DNA of 64,000 bases from Rhodococcus sp040643435 (GCF_040643435.1 NZ_JBEYUH010000007.1:186001-250000), one strand, 5' to 3'; positions 1-8,565 are shown, counted from the stretch's first letter. Notes: generated by a model from the sequence alone, not told the origin. A program made the numbers and translations.

Positions 1-2
1 CA

Positions 3-449
3 GTGAAAGTGGTTGCAGCTCTGGGCGATGCCCTCCTCGGCGCCGACAAGTTCCCGGCGGTCAAGGCAGACGTCGAGGCCCTGATCGATGCAGAGGTGTC
101 GGACAAGAAGGGTGCGTCCGGTCTTGCCCTCAAGGGCGGATACGCAGCAGTGAAGAAGGTTGGCCCGAACATCGTGCCGGGCGCTGTCGAAGGCCTGCTG
201 CCCGAATTCGTCGAGAAGCTCCAGCCCTTCTGGGTGGAGTACGCGGGCAACGGATCGTTCGCCGATTTCCTGGTCGCTCGCGGTGAGACCGTCGCCGACG
301 CTCTCCTCGGCGTGACCGACGAGCGCATCGAGGGCTCGTCGAAGAGCGCTGTGAAGAAGGTTTACGACTCGCTGCGCCCCTCGGCCAAGAAGCACGTCAT
401 CGAGGCGCTGCCGCGCGTGGGTGCTCTCATCCAGAAGCACGCCGGCTGA
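3..449 (+). CDS. DUF6918-like hypothetical protein
   Basis: The frame encodes 148 residues from a GTG two bases inside the window, so an earlier start outside the window cannot be excluded. The protein is small, lysine- and alanine-rich, has no signal peptide or membrane segment, and ends in a basic helix (LRPSAKKHVIEALPRVGALIQKHAG region). It resembles conserved actinobacterial proteins now grouped as DUF6918. No catalytic motif is visible and I assign no function. A hairpin follows it, and the next gene converges on it, so it is probably the last gene of its transcript. Confidence 0.6.
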   Translation: MKVVAALGDALLGADKFPAVKADVEALIDAEVSDKKGASGLALKGGYAAVKKVGPNIVPGAVEGLLPEFVEKLQPFWVEYAGNGSFADFLVARGETVADALLGVTDERIEGSSKSAVKKVYDSLRPSAKKHVIEALPRVGALIQKHAG

Positions 450-464
450 TTCGTCGACGACAGG

Positions 465-508
465 ACGTCGCGGTCCCGAACCGGTTTCTCCGGTCGGTAC
501 CGCGACGT
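465..508. terminator. Hairpin between convergent genes
   Basis: Arms ACGTCGCGGT (465-474) and ACCGCGACGT (499-508) pair perfectly. A second small hairpin, ACCGG/CCGGT, sits inside the loop (480-494). There is no T-run. It lies between two convergent genes, so a bidirectional terminator is the likely role. Confidence 0.5.
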
Positions 509-570
509 TCGTCGTTTCGCCCGGGTGACGTCTCGGCGACGTCCCGCCCCGCGTTCGCCGCGGGGCGACC

Positions 571-1176
571 TCAGACCGGGCTGCCGGGCCGCTCGAGTTT
601 CCGCACCCGAGGGGTCAGACCCCATTCCGTCCGCCCCAGCCGGCTCGCCGCGCCGAGGGCCGCGAAGTCGGGCATGCCGTCCTCGGCCAGCACCTCCGGA
701 TCGACCGTCAGGGCAAGCACGTCGCCCATCACGACGAACGAATCGCCGACCTCGATCACGCGGCGCAACCGGCACTCGATCGATGCCGGCGCCTCGGCGA
801 CTCTCGGGGGCCGGACCCGCTCGCTCGGCTCGGCGTGCAGGCCCACCTCCGCGAACTCGTCGACGTCGTGGGAGAACGGCGCCGACGAGGCGTTGACCTG
901 ATCCATCAACCGCACAGTCGCGATGTTGATCACGAACTCGCCGGTCTGCTCGATGTTCCGCAGGCTGTCCTTCCGCCCCACGGATGTGAACTGGACGACG
1001 GGTGGGTTCGTACTGGCGACGGTGAAGAAGCTGTACGGCGCGAGATTGAACACACCGTCCTCCGACTCCGTCGACACCCACGCGATCGGTCGTGGGACGA
1101 CGGTCGCGGTGAGAAGCCCGTAGAAGCGGCCCGGACTCGACTCGGTGGGATCGAATACTCTGCGCACGGCCTCCAT
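571..1176 (-). CDS. Flavin reductase family protein
   Basis: About 201 residues. It belongs to the flavin reductase / flavoredoxin-like FMN-binding split-barrel family. The N-terminal region with FYGLLTATVVPRPIAWVST, followed by NLAPYSFF and a central NIEQTGEFVINIA segment, is typical of these FMN-binding proteins. They reduce flavins with NAD(P)H or act as small flavoproteins; the substrate is not readable here. I chose the ATG at 1176; a GTG at 1185 is an in-frame alternative. The gene diverges from menD with about 50 bases between them. No partner monooxygenase is adjacent. Confidence 0.8.
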   Translation of the reverse strand: MEAVRRVFDPTESSPGRFYGLLTATVVPRPIAWVSTESEDGVFNLAPYSFFTVASTNPPVVQFTSVGRKDSLRNIEQTGEFVINIATVRLMDQVNASSAPFSHDVDEFAEVGLHAEPSERVRPPRVAEAPASIECRLRRVIEVGDSFVVMGDVLALTVDPEVLAEDGMPDFAALGAASRLGRTEWGLTPRVRKLERPGSPV

Positions 1177-1227
1177 TCTGACCACACCCGGACCGGCCGT
1201 GCTTCAGGCGCAACTACCCTGGACTCC

Positions 1228-2847
1228 GTGAATCCGTCCACTGCCCAGGCCACCGCTGTCGTAGACGAACTCGCCCGGGGTGGTGTCCGGGACGTCGTCC
1301 TGTGCCCGGGTTCGCGCAACGCGCCGCTTGCCTTCGCGCTCGAGGCCGCCGACAGAGCAGGACGACTCCGGCTGCACATGCGCATCGACGAGCGCACCGC
1401 CGGATTCCTCGCGATCGGTCTGGCGCTGTCGTCGGGGCGGCCGGTCCCCGTCGTCATGACCTCCGGTACCGCCGTGGCCAATCTTGCCCCGGCCGTGCTC
1501 GAAGCGAACTACGCCCGCGTCCCGCTGGTCGTGCTCAGCGCCAACCGTCCCTACGAACTGCTCGGATCCGGCGCGAATCAGACCGTCGAACAACTGGGGA
1601 TGTTCGGAACCCAGGTGCGCGCGACGATCAGCCTGGGTCTCGCCGAGGGCATCGAACAGAACAGTCAGTGGCGTTCGGCGGTGTCACGTGTCCTCGCCGC
1701 CGCCCGCGGAACCCGCTCGGGCAACGCCGGACCGGTCCACTTCGACATCCCCCTACGCGAGCCCCTCGTTCCCGAACTCGACGCGAAGGGCCCGGAGCCC
1801 GAGGGGCGCCCTGACGGGAAGGCATGGACCACCACGGTGCATGCCACCCTCGACGTCCCGCTCGAGATCGAACTGACCCCGGACACGGTGGTGGTCTCCG
1901 GTCACGGTTCCGCCTACCGGCCGGAACTGTCGGGTCTGCCGACCGTCGCAGAACCCACCGCGCCGTTGCACGGCATCCCGCTGCATCCGATGGCGCTGCC
2001 GCACCTGAAGCCGCGCCAGGCGATCATCACCGGCCGGCCCACGCTGCACCGCCCCGTATCCAACCTGCTCGCCGACCCAGCGGTAACCGTGTACGCCCTG
2101 ACCACCGGTCCACGCTGGCCCGACGTGTCGGGCAACGTGATCGCGACCGGCACCCGAGCCGTGGTGTCCGGAACGCCCGACGAGGCGTGGCTCGAACGCT
2201 GCCGGCAGCTGTCGGCCCACACCGACAAGGCCGTGCGCGCCCAGCTGGACGGACATCCGAAGGCCACCGGCCTGCACGTCGCCGCGGTGGTGACGGACGC
2301 GCTGAAGGAAGGCGACCAGCTGCTGCTGGGCGCGTCGAATCCGGTGCGCGACGCGGCACTCGTGAGTTACCCGAAGCCGGGTGTGAAGGTGCTGTCCAAT
2401 CGCGGTGTCGCGGGGATCGACGGCACGGTGTCCACGGCGGTCGGCGCCGCACTGGCCTACGAGCAGGGACGGACCGTGGCGCTGCTCGGCGACCTGACCT
2501 TTCTCCACGATGCTTCGGGTCTGCTCCTCGGGCCCTCCGAACCGCGCCCGAGCAATCTCACCATCGTCGTCGCGAACGACGACGGCGGCGGCATCTTCGA
2601 ACTGCTCGAACAGGGTGATCCGCAGTACGCGGGAGTTTTCGAGCGGGTCTTCGGCACACCGCACGGCATGGATCTCGCTGCGCTGTGCGCGGCTTACCGG
2701 ATCCCGCACGAGAGAGTGGACCTGCAGGGCCTGGCCCTGGCTCTCGCGGACACCGCGGCGCCCCCCACGGGTATCCGCGTGGTCGAGGTGACGACCGATC
2801 GTGCGGGTTTGCGAGAACTCCACGCGGCGGTGCGGGCACAGCTGTGA
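1228..2847 (+). CDS. menD: SEPHCHC synthase MenD (menaquinone biosynthesis)
   Basis: This 539-residue ThDP-dependent enzyme condenses isochorismate with 2-oxoglutarate to make SEPHCHC, the first committed step of menaquinone synthesis. Visible hallmarks are the N-terminal CPGSRNAPLA and DERTAGFLAIG segments and the C-terminal ThDP/Mg region GDLTFLHDASGLL followed by ANDDGGGIFELL. The frame is open far upstream, but family length and the start of similarity point to the GTG at 1228. That GTG follows a -10-like TACCCT (1215-1220) by exactly seven bases and has no Shine-Dalgarno sequence, so the mRNA may be leaderless. The next gene overlaps its stop as GTGA. Confidence 0.95.
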   Translation: MNPSTAQATAVVDELARGGVRDVVLCPGSRNAPLAFALEAADRAGRLRLHMRIDERTAGFLAIGLALSSGRPVPVVMTSGTAVANLAPAVLEANYARVPLVVLSANRPYELLGSGANQTVEQLGMFGTQVRATISLGLAEGIEQNSQWRSAVSRVLAAARGTRSGNAGPVHFDIPLREPLVPELDAKGPEPEGRPDGKAWTTTVHATLDVPLEIELTPDTVVVSGHGSAYRPELSGLPTVAEPTAPLHGIPLHPMALPHLKPRQAIITGRPTLHRPVSNLLADPAVTVYALTTGPRWPDVSGNVIATGTRAVVSGTPDEAWLERCRQLSAHTDKAVRAQLDGHPKATGLHVAAVVTDALKEGDQLLLGASNPVRDAALVSYPKPGVKVLSNRGVAGIDGTVSTAVGAALAYEQGRTVALLGDLTFLHDASGLLLGPSEPRPSNLTIVVANDDGGGIFELLEQGDPQYAGVFERVFGTPHGMDLAALCAAYRIPHERVDLQGLALALADTAAPPTGIRVVEVTTDRAGLRELHAAVRAQL

Positions 2848-3293
2848 GCGGACCCGAGCGCGCACGTCGCGCGGTTCTCGTCGTCGCCGTGGCGATCTCC
2901 GCGCTCGCGGTGATCCTCTTCCTCGGCGCCTTGCGCAACGACCACACCATCCGCTCGGACACGGGTACGGCCGTCGCGGAAGTACTGTCCGCGGGATCTC
3001 TCCGCTCGGCAGTGAGTTTCGTCACTCCCGACGGGGTCACGCACAACCCGGAACTGGGAATCCTGTACCCGACCGGACTGACCACGGGGCAGCGCATCGC
3101 TGTCGAATACGCACGCAGTGATCCGGATCTCGTGCGCGTGACCGGTCGCGATGCGCGCGTCGCGCTGGTGCCCACCGGCTCGGTGATTGTCGTCACATGG
3201 GCGGTGGCCGTGCCGATTCTGATGTTGATCCGGCGCAGAACCGCAGCGCCCGCGGACGACCTCGTGCCGAGGCGCGGAGACCCGCAGGTGTGA
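2844..3293 (+). CDS. DUF3592 membrane protein
   Basis: 149 residues with an N-terminal membrane helix (AVLVVAVAISALAVILFLGAL), an extracytoplasmic segment of about 90 residues with a DUF3592-like pattern (YPTGLTTGQRIAVEY), and a C-terminal helix (VIVVTWAVAVPILMLI) followed by a basic tail. The GTG start overlaps the menD stop codon, so the two are translationally coupled. The position matches the small membrane protein Rv0556 after menD in M. tuberculosis. Function is unknown; conserved linkage to menaquinone genes is the only clue. Confidence 0.8.
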   Translation: MSGPERARRAVLVVAVAISALAVILFLGALRNDHTIRSDTGTAVAEVLSAGSLRSAVSFVTPDGVTHNPELGILYPTGLTTGQRIAVEYARSDPDLVRVTGRDARVALVPTGSVIVVTWAVAVPILMLIRRRTAAPADDLVPRRGDPQV

Positions 3294-3381
3294 CGAGCGG
3301 AACGACCCCGGGCCCGCACACGCCTCTCCCGGTGCCGCACGACGGGCGGTGTCCGGTAGGGGAGCGGGTAACGTTTCGGCC

Positions 3382-4080
3382 GTGGCAACAACTCACGGAT
3401 CACGTGCGTCCCTGGACAAGGACCCGCGTGAGGTCGCGTCCATGTTCGACGGGGTGGCTGCACGCTACGACCTGACCAACACCGTCCTGTCGTTCGGTCA
3501 GGACCGCGGCTGGCGACGGGCGACGCGCGCGGCCCTGGACCTGAAGCCGGGAGAACGCGTTCTCGACCTCGCAGCGGGAACCGGAGTGTCCACGGTCGAA
3601 CTCGGGCGGTCCGGCGCGTGGGTCGTGGCCACCGACTTCTCCAAGGGAATGTTGCAGGCCGGCGAGTTCCGCAACGTTCCCATGGTTGCAGGGGACGCGA
3701 TGCGACTGCCGTTCGCCGATGCGGTCTTCGATGCTGCGACCATCTCATTCGGTCTGCGCAACGTCGCCGATCCGGACGAGGGTCTGCGTGAGATCGCGCG
3801 GGTGGTCAAGCCCGGCGGGCGCCTCGTGGTGTGCGAGTTCTCCACTCCCGTGCGAGAACCGCTGCGCACGGTCTACATGGAATATCTGATGCGGACGCTG
3901 CCGCGCGTCGCGCGGGCGGTCAGCAGCAACCCCGACGCCTACGTCTACCTCGCCGAGTCGATCCGGGCCTGGCCGAACCAGGAGCAACTCGCCCGGCGCA
4001 TCGAGGCCGCGGGGTGGGCGGACGTGAAGTGGCGCAATCTCACCGGCGGAATCACCGCTCTGCACCACGCGGTGCGGTAG
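3382..4080 (+). CDS. menG: Demethylmenaquinone methyltransferase MenG/UbiE
   Basis: 232 residues. SAM-dependent C-methylation of demethylmenaquinone is the last ring step of menaquinone synthesis. The N-terminal VASMFDGVAARYDLTN and the SAM motif VLDLAAGTGVSTVEL are diagnostic, and the C-terminal ITALHHAVR resembles the UbiE end. I chose the GTG at 3382 because similarity starts there. It lies seven bases after a -10-like TAACGT (3369-3374) with no Shine-Dalgarno sequence, which again suggests a leaderless transcript. In M. tuberculosis a mannosyltransferase gene (mgtA, Rv0557) lies between the menD block and menG; it is absent here. Confidence 0.95.
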   Translation: MATTHGSRASLDKDPREVASMFDGVAARYDLTNTVLSFGQDRGWRRATRAALDLKPGERVLDLAAGTGVSTVELGRSGAWVVATDFSKGMLQAGEFRNVPMVAGDAMRLPFADAVFDAATISFGLRNVADPDEGLREIARVVKPGGRLVVCEFSTPVREPLRTVYMEYLMRTLPRVARAVSSNPDAYVYLAESIRAWPNQEQLARRIEAAGWADVKWRNLTGGITALHHAVR

Positions 4081-4113
4081 CGGCCACGCCTCGACCGGGC
4101 GGTGTGCAGCGAC

Positions 4114-5385
4114 TCAGACGAACAGCGGTTGCCGATCCCATCGCATCGAGAAGTGACCACTCGTCCGCCATAGCCGGGCGACGAGGTCGGCGTCCTCATC
4201 GGTGACGAGGTTGCCCATCACCCGCACCGCAACCGACATGAGCATCCGCGACCGCATCGCGATCGGGCCCGTCGTCGGCAGGAACTTCGGAATCGTGAGC
4301 AGACTCGCGAGACGGCGCGCGGTGGAGAATGCGCGGCCGTAGTGCGAGCGCAGCATCTCGGGCCACAGAACGGTGAGGTCGTCCGCGTCGAGCAGCCCGG
4401 CGACCAGGCGACCGCCTTCGAGTCCGTAGTCGATGCCTTCGCCGTTGAGTGGGTTGACGCAGGCCGCGGCATCGCCGATCAGCGCCCAGTTCCTCCCCGC
4501 GACACCCGATACGGCTCCGCCCATGGGGAGCAGTGCCGATGCCACGCGCGTCACCTCTCCGAGTTCCCACTCGCTGCGGCGCTGGCGCGCGTAGAGGTCG
4601 ATGAGCGGTCGCAGCGATCCCTTCGCGGGCCGCGAAGCGGTCGCGAGGGTTCCCACTCCCAGGTTCACCTCGCCGGTGCCGAGTGGGAACACCCAGCCGT
4701 AGCCCGGCTGGACGGCACCGGTGTCGTCGCGCAATTCGAGATGCGAGGTGATCCACGGATCGTCGCTGCGTGGGGAGCTGGCGTAGGCGCGCGCAGCCAC
4801 GCCGTACGTGGTGTCGCGATGCCAACGGCGGCCGAGCACCTTGCCGAGCGGCGAGCGCACTCCGTCGGCCACGACGAGCATCCGGCAGGCGACGGTCCTC
4901 GGGCCCTCGGCCGTGTCGAAGACCACGCCGGTGACCCGGTCGCCGTCGCGTTCGACGTCGACGGCCTTCGTGCCGTCCACGGCGCGTGCACCGGAATCGA
5001 GCGCGACCTGCCGGATTCGGGCGTCGAGCTCGGTGCGGGGCACGGCGCTGCCCACCCGGGGGAACGACGACTCGGGCCACGGGAGTTCGAAGCGTCCCCC
5101 GAAGCCCTCGAGGCGCAGACCGCGATTGACGGTGCGTGTCCGCAGCCAGTCGCCGAGTCCCAGTTCGTCCAGTTCGGCGACGGCGCGTGGCGTCAGTCCG
5201 TCCCCGCAGGTCTTGTCGCGGGGGAAGGTTGCGGCGTCGACGAGCAGAACGTCGCGACCGTCTCGGGCAGCCCACGCGGCGGCAGCGGAACCGGCTGGAC
5301 CGGCGCCGACGACGAGAACATCGGTAGTGTCGGGGACGCAGGACTGGGGTTGCCGCGGATCTCGCGCGGCGTGTTCGGCCACCAC
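4114..5385 (-). CDS. menJ: Menaquinone reductase MenJ (geranylgeranyl reductase family)
   Basis: 423 residues. FAD-dependent reductase of the geranylgeranyl reductase family. MenJ saturates one isoprene unit of menaquinone, giving the dihydro form used by mycobacteria and relatives. The N-terminus carries the dinucleotide-binding DVLVVGAGPAGSAAAAW, then KTCGDGLTPRAV, and a central ALIGDAAACVNPLNGEGI, the FAD-binding pattern of this family. The start is a GTG at 5385; a GTG a few codons later is possible. It converges on menG and diverges from the polyprenyl synthase, the same arrangement as Rv0561c and Rv0562 in M. tuberculosis. Confidence 0.9.
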   Translation of the reverse strand: MVAEHAARDPRQPQSCVPDTTDVLVVGAGPAGSAAAAWAARDGRDVLLVDAATFPRDKTCGDGLTPRAVAELDELGLGDWLRTRTVNRGLRLEGFGGRFELPWPESSFPRVGSAVPRTELDARIRQVALDSGARAVDGTKAVDVERDGDRVTGVVFDTAEGPRTVACRMLVVADGVRSPLGKVLGRRWHRDTTYGVAARAYASSPRSDDPWITSHLELRDDTGAVQPGYGWVFPLGTGEVNLGVGTLATASRPAKGSLRPLIDLYARQRRSEWELGEVTRVASALLPMGGAVSGVAGRNWALIGDAAACVNPLNGEGIDYGLEGGRLVAGLLDADDLTVLWPEMLRSHYGRAFSTARRLASLLTIPKFLPTTGPIAMRSRMLMSVAVRVMGNLVTDEDADLVARLWRTSGHFSMRWDRQPLFV

Positions 5386-5459
5386 CGTTCCATCTTCTCA
5401 GGCCGCGATCGGCTGCCTCGACGAGGTGGACGGGGGACCGAACGACTAGGTTCACTACC

Positions 5460-5501
5460 GTGGAGTCGAGGCGACAGAACAGGATGGGTACGTCATCGTG
5501 A
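5460..5501 (+). CDS. Possible leaderless 13-codon upstream ORF
   Basis: A GTG at 5460 follows the -10-like TAGGTT (5447-5452) by seven bases and opens a 13-codon frame (VESRRQNRMGTSS). Its TGA overlaps the GTG start of the polyprenyl synthase gene (GTGA, 5498-5501). The geometry fits a leaderless small ORF translationally coupled to the next gene. Leaderless small ORFs are well documented in mycobacteria; here it is an inference from sequence alone. Confidence 0.4.
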   Translation: MESRRQNRMGTSS

Positions 5502-6544
5502 GCACTGAGGGGGCGGCACGCACCGCCGGTTCGGCCGATGCGGCGCCGAGCACCGTCGTGGCCGGTGTGGAACTCGGCGATCCGATCCTTGCTGCGACCG
5601 TCAGGGACGGCCTCGCGAGCGTCGAGAAACTCCTGGTCGACGAGCTGTCCGATGGTGAGGACTTTCTGACCGAGGCCGCACTGCACCTGGCGAAGGCGGG
5701 CGGCAAGCGGTTCCGGCCGCTGTTCACGATCCTCACCGCGCAGCTGGGGCCGCAGCCGACCGACCCCGCCGTGGTGACCGCGGCGACCGTCGTCGAACTC
5801 GTGCATCTCGCGACGCTGTACCACGACGATGTGATGGACGAGGCCACGATGCGGCGTGGGGCACCGAGCGCCAACGTGCGCTGGGGCAACAGCATCGCGA
5901 TCCTCGCCGGTGACTATCTGTTCGCGCACGCCTCGCGGTTGGTGTCGACCCTGGGTCCCTCCGCCGTGCAGATCATCGCGGAGACGTTCGCCGAACTGGT
6001 GACCGGCCAGATGCGCGAGACGATCGGCGCACGCGCGAACGACGATCCGGTCGAGCACTATCTGCGGGTGATCTGGGAGAAGACCGGGTCGCTGATCGCC
6101 GCAAGCGGACGCTTCGGCGGTACCTTTTCGGGAGCCGACCAGGAACACGTCGAGCGCCTCGAGCGACTCGGTGATGCAGTGGGTACGGCTTTCCAGATCG
6201 TCGACGACATCATCGACATCTCGTCGGACACCTCGGAGTCGGGCAAGACACCGGGAACGGATCTCCGCGAGGGCGTGCACACCCTTCCCGTGCTCTATGC
6301 CTTGCAGGAGACCGGACCGGACGCCGACCGGTTGCGCGAACTGCTCGTCGGGCCTCTCGAGAACGAAGCACACGTAGCCGAGGCGCTGGAGTTGCTCGTG
6401 TCCTCGCCCGGGATGGCTGCGGCGAAGGCGACGCTCGCGACCTACGCCGAGCGTGCCCACACCGAGCTGGCCGCCCTGCCGCAGGGGCCGGCCAACGAGG
6501 CCCTGCGTCGTCTCGTGGACTTCACGGTCGCCAGGGTCGGTTAG
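5498..6544 (+). CDS. grcC1: Polyprenyl diphosphate synthase (GrcC1-like)
   Basis: 348 residues. All-trans prenyl chain elongating enzyme that condenses isopentenyl diphosphate onto an allylic primer; by position it probably makes the menaquinone side chain. Both aspartate-rich motifs are present: DDVMD at residues 110-114 and DDIID at 236-240, with GGKRFRP near residue 68. The first residues are a low-complexity extension. The GTG start overlaps the stop of the 13-codon ORF before it. The order menG, menJ, prenyl synthase, htpX matches Rv0558-Rv0563 of M. tuberculosis, with some genes missing. Confidence 0.9.
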   Translation: MSTEGAARTAGSADAAPSTVVAGVELGDPILAATVRDGLASVEKLLVDELSDGEDFLTEAALHLAKAGGKRFRPLFTILTAQLGPQPTDPAVVTAATVVELVHLATLYHDDVMDEATMRRGAPSANVRWGNSIAILAGDYLFAHASRLVSTLGPSAVQIIAETFAELVTGQMRETIGARANDDPVEHYLRVIWEKTGSLIAASGRFGGTFSGADQEHVERLERLGDAVGTAFQIVDDIIDISSDTSESGKTPGTDLREGVHTLPVLYALQETGPDADRLRELLVGPLENEAHVAEALELLVSSPGMAAAKATLATYAERAHTELAALPQGPANEALRRLVDFTVARVG

Positions 6545-6645
6545 ACGGCCCTCGTGCACGTCGCTGCGGCGACGGCCGGGAACCGCACCGCGAGCTTGTT
6601 CGTTGGACGAACGAGTGGGCAATCGTGGTGCGGAAGGAGTGCGAC

Positions 6646-7509
6646 GTGCACGGGTACTCGAACCGTCTCAAGACGGCCGGTCTCCTCATCGGGATGTCCG
6701 CGCTGATCGTGTTCATCGGGGCGCTGTTCGGCAACTCGACGATCCTGCTGGTCTCGATCGTCCTCGCGGTCGGGATGAACGCCTACGCGTACTTCAACAG
6801 TGACAAGCTCGCGCTGCGGGCGATGCACGCCCAACCGGTCACCGAGGTGCAGGCGCCGGCGATGTACCGGATCGTGCGCGAGCTGGCGACCACAGCGCAC
6901 CAGCCCATGCCGCGCCTCTACATCAGTCCGACCAACGCACCCAACGCATTCGCGACCGGGCGTAATCCGCGTAACGCCGCCGTCTGCTGTACGACGGGCA
7001 TCCTCGAGATCCTGAACGAGCGGGAACTACGTGCGGTGCTCGGGCACGAACTCGCGCACGTCTACAACCGCGACATCCTCATCTCGTCGGTGGCCGGGGC
7101 CATGGCCGCCGTCATCTCGGGTCTGGCGAACTTCGCGTTCTTCGCTTCCGCCTTCGGCGGTAATCGGGAGGGAGGAGCGAATCCACTGGCGCTTCTGCTG
7201 GTCTCCCTGCTCGGCCCGATCGCGGCGTCGGTGGTCAAGCTCGCCGTGTCGAGGTCGCGCGAGTACCAGGCCGATCAGTCGGGTGCCGAGCTCACCGGTG
7301 ATCCGCTGGCCCTCGCATCGGCGCTGCGGAAACTTGCAGCGGGCACCCAAGTCGCGCCGTTACCGCCCGAGCCGCAGCTCGCGGCGCAGTCGCACCTGAT
7401 GATCGCCAACCCGTTCCGGACGGGCGACAAGATGAGCCGACTGTTCTCGACGCACCCGCCGATGGCGGACCGCATCGTCCGTCTCGAGCGCATGGCCGGG
7501 ATCCGCTGA
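6646..7509 (+). CDS. htpX: Membrane zinc protease HtpX
   Basis: 287 residues. Membrane metalloprotease of the M48 family that degrades misfolded membrane proteins. The zinc motif HELAH is at residues 134-138, with the third ligand region SREYQADQSGAE downstream. Two N-terminal helices (TAGLLIGMSALIVFIGALF and ILLVSIVLAVGMNAYAYF) and two more hydrophobic segments after the zinc site match the family topology. I chose the GTG at 6646 because GGAAGGAG lies just upstream and the length matches the 286-residue mycobacterial protein; a GTG at 6625 is also in frame. Confidence 0.93.
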   Translation: MHGYSNRLKTAGLLIGMSALIVFIGALFGNSTILLVSIVLAVGMNAYAYFNSDKLALRAMHAQPVTEVQAPAMYRIVRELATTAHQPMPRLYISPTNAPNAFATGRNPRNAAVCCTTGILEILNERELRAVLGHELAHVYNRDILISSVAGAMAAVISGLANFAFFASAFGGNREGGANPLALLLVSLLGPIAASVVKLAVSRSREYQADQSGAELTGDPLALASALRKLAAGTQVAPLPPEPQLAAQSHLMIANPFRTGDKMSRLFSTHPPMADRIVRLERMAGIR

Positions 7510-7540
7510 TCCCCGCGGCGATGCCGATCCCACCTCGAAC

Positions 7541-7578
7541 ACGGCTCCGCCCGCGACGATGGCCGCGGGCGGAGCCGT
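7541..7578. terminator. Bidirectional terminator between htpX and yajQ
   Basis: Perfect 15-bp stem (7541-7555 with 7564-7578; arm ACGGCTCCGCCCGCG) around an 8-base loop. It sits between two convergent genes and can serve both strands. There is no long T-run. Confidence 0.75.
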
Positions 7579-7592
7579 AGGGGTGGAATGCC

Positions 7593-8084
7593 TCAGCGGT
7601 AGTTGACGAACTGCAGGGCGATGTCGAGATCGGCATTCTTGAGCAGGGCGATGACCGCCTGCAGGTCGTCGCGCTTCTTGCTGCTGACCCTCAGCTCGTC
7701 GCCCTGGATCTGGGCCTTGACGCCCTTGGGGCCCTCGTCGCGGATCAGCTTGGAGATCTTCTTCGCGTTCTCCTGGCTGATGCCCTGCACCAGAGTGCCG
7801 GTGATCTTGTGGACCTTGCCGGACTGGGTCGGTTCGCCGGCGTCGAAGGACTTCAGCGAGAGGTCGCGGCGGATCAGCTTCTCCTTGAAGACGTCCAGTG
7901 CGGCGAGAGCACGATCCTCGGTCTCGGCCGTGATCGTGATGGCCTCCTCGCCCGACCACTCGATGTGGGCCCCGGTGTTCCGGAAATCGAAGCGGTTGGC
8001 GATCTCCTTCGCTGCCTGGTTCAGTGCGTTGTCCACTTCCTGGCGGTCGACCTTGCTCACCACATCGAACGACGAATCAGCCAC
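7593..8084 (-). CDS. YajQ-family nucleotide-binding protein
   Basis: 163 residues. YajQ/UPF0234 family cytosolic protein with two ferredoxin-like halves. Family members bind nucleotides, and some bind cyclic di-GMP. The start MADSSFDVVSKVDRQEVDNA and the sequence RFDFRNTG are hallmarks, and the protein covers the usual family length. It is transcribed towards htpX and ends at the shared terminator. It corresponds to Rv0566c of M. tuberculosis in sequence and neighbourhood. The ligand in this organism cannot be told from sequence. Confidence 0.88.
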   Translation of the reverse strand: MADSSFDVVSKVDRQEVDNALNQAAKEIANRFDFRNTGAHIEWSGEEAITITAETEDRALAALDVFKEKLIRRDLSLKSFDAGEPTQSGKVHKITGTLVQGISQENAKKISKLIRDEGPKGVKAQIQGDELRVSSKKRDDLQAVIALLKNADLDIALQFVNYR

Positions 8085-8166
8085 GTCTCACTCACTTCCG
8101 GATCGATCTTCAACGGTTGTTACCCAGCCGACGCTATCGGGTCCATCGGGGCTGTGACCACCCGGT

Positions 8167-8197
8167 TTGCGTTTCGGGGGGGTGTGCGTTGTATTCT
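8167..8197 (+). promoter_or_regulatory. Possible tRNA-Tyr promoter
   Basis: TTGCGT (8167-8172), 19 bases, TATTCT (8192-8197), with the tRNA beginning 37 bases later. The spacer is longer than ideal. Confidence 0.4.
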
Positions 8198-8233
8198 TCC
8201 AAACGCATCGAGGACGCGGTCCCGATCGCACCC

Positions 8234-8316
8234 GGCAGGTTGCCCGAGCGGCCAATGGGAGCGGACTGTAAATCCGTCGGCTTACGCCTACGTAGGTTCG
8301 AATCCTACACCTGCCA
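8234..8316 (+). tRNA. tRNA-Tyr (GTA)
   Basis: 83 nt, class II, with a long variable arm. Acceptor arms GGCAGGT and ACCTGCC pair fully, the T-loop is GGTTCGAATCC, and the anticodon is GTA. The 3' CCA is not encoded. A strong hairpin follows at once. Confidence 0.95.
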
Positions 8317-8320
8317 CCGG

Positions 8321-8352
8321 AACGGCCCCGGTTCTTCGGAACCGGGGCCGTT
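8321..8352 (+). terminator. Terminator after tRNA-Tyr
   Basis: Perfect 14-bp stem (AACGGCCCCGGTTC, 8321-8334, with 8339-8352) closed by a stable TTCG tetraloop, four bases after the tRNA end. No T-run follows beyond TT. Confidence 0.75.
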
Positions 8353-8498
8353 CTGCGTTCCGGGGGGTGTCCCCGAATCCCTGTGTCCGGTGCGTCCCGA
8401 ATCGTGGTGTCCGGTGCCGTCCCGTATCGGTCCGCAGCCGGGGTTCGGTTCGTCGGGTTGGGGAAGGAGCCACGTTTATGTGCCACTACCAGCGGATT

Positions 8499-8526
8499 TT
8501 GCACTCCGACGGAGTGTGTGTAATCT
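8499..8526 (+). promoter_or_regulatory. Sigma-A-type promoter for the tRNA-Thr unit
   Basis: TTGCAC (8499-8504), 16 bases, TAATCT (8521-8526). The predicted transcript starts near 8533, about 33 nt before tRNA-Thr. The region is locally AT-rich, unlike its surroundings. Confidence 0.6.
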
Positions 8527-8565
8527 TTTGGAGGCCGCAGCGAGCAGAGATGCTCCGAAGGCCAC

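Noticed and set aside
1164..1202. Inverted repeat GCACGGCC/GGCCGTGC between flavin reductase and menD
   Set aside because: Arms are 8 bp and 23 bases apart, and the first arm lies in coding sequence; likely chance in GC-rich DNA.
4196..6622. 808-residue minus-strand open frame across the menJ/prenyl synthase region
   Set aside because: It is out of frame with the real genes, Arg-rich and without any recognised domain; menJ and grcC1 explain the region.
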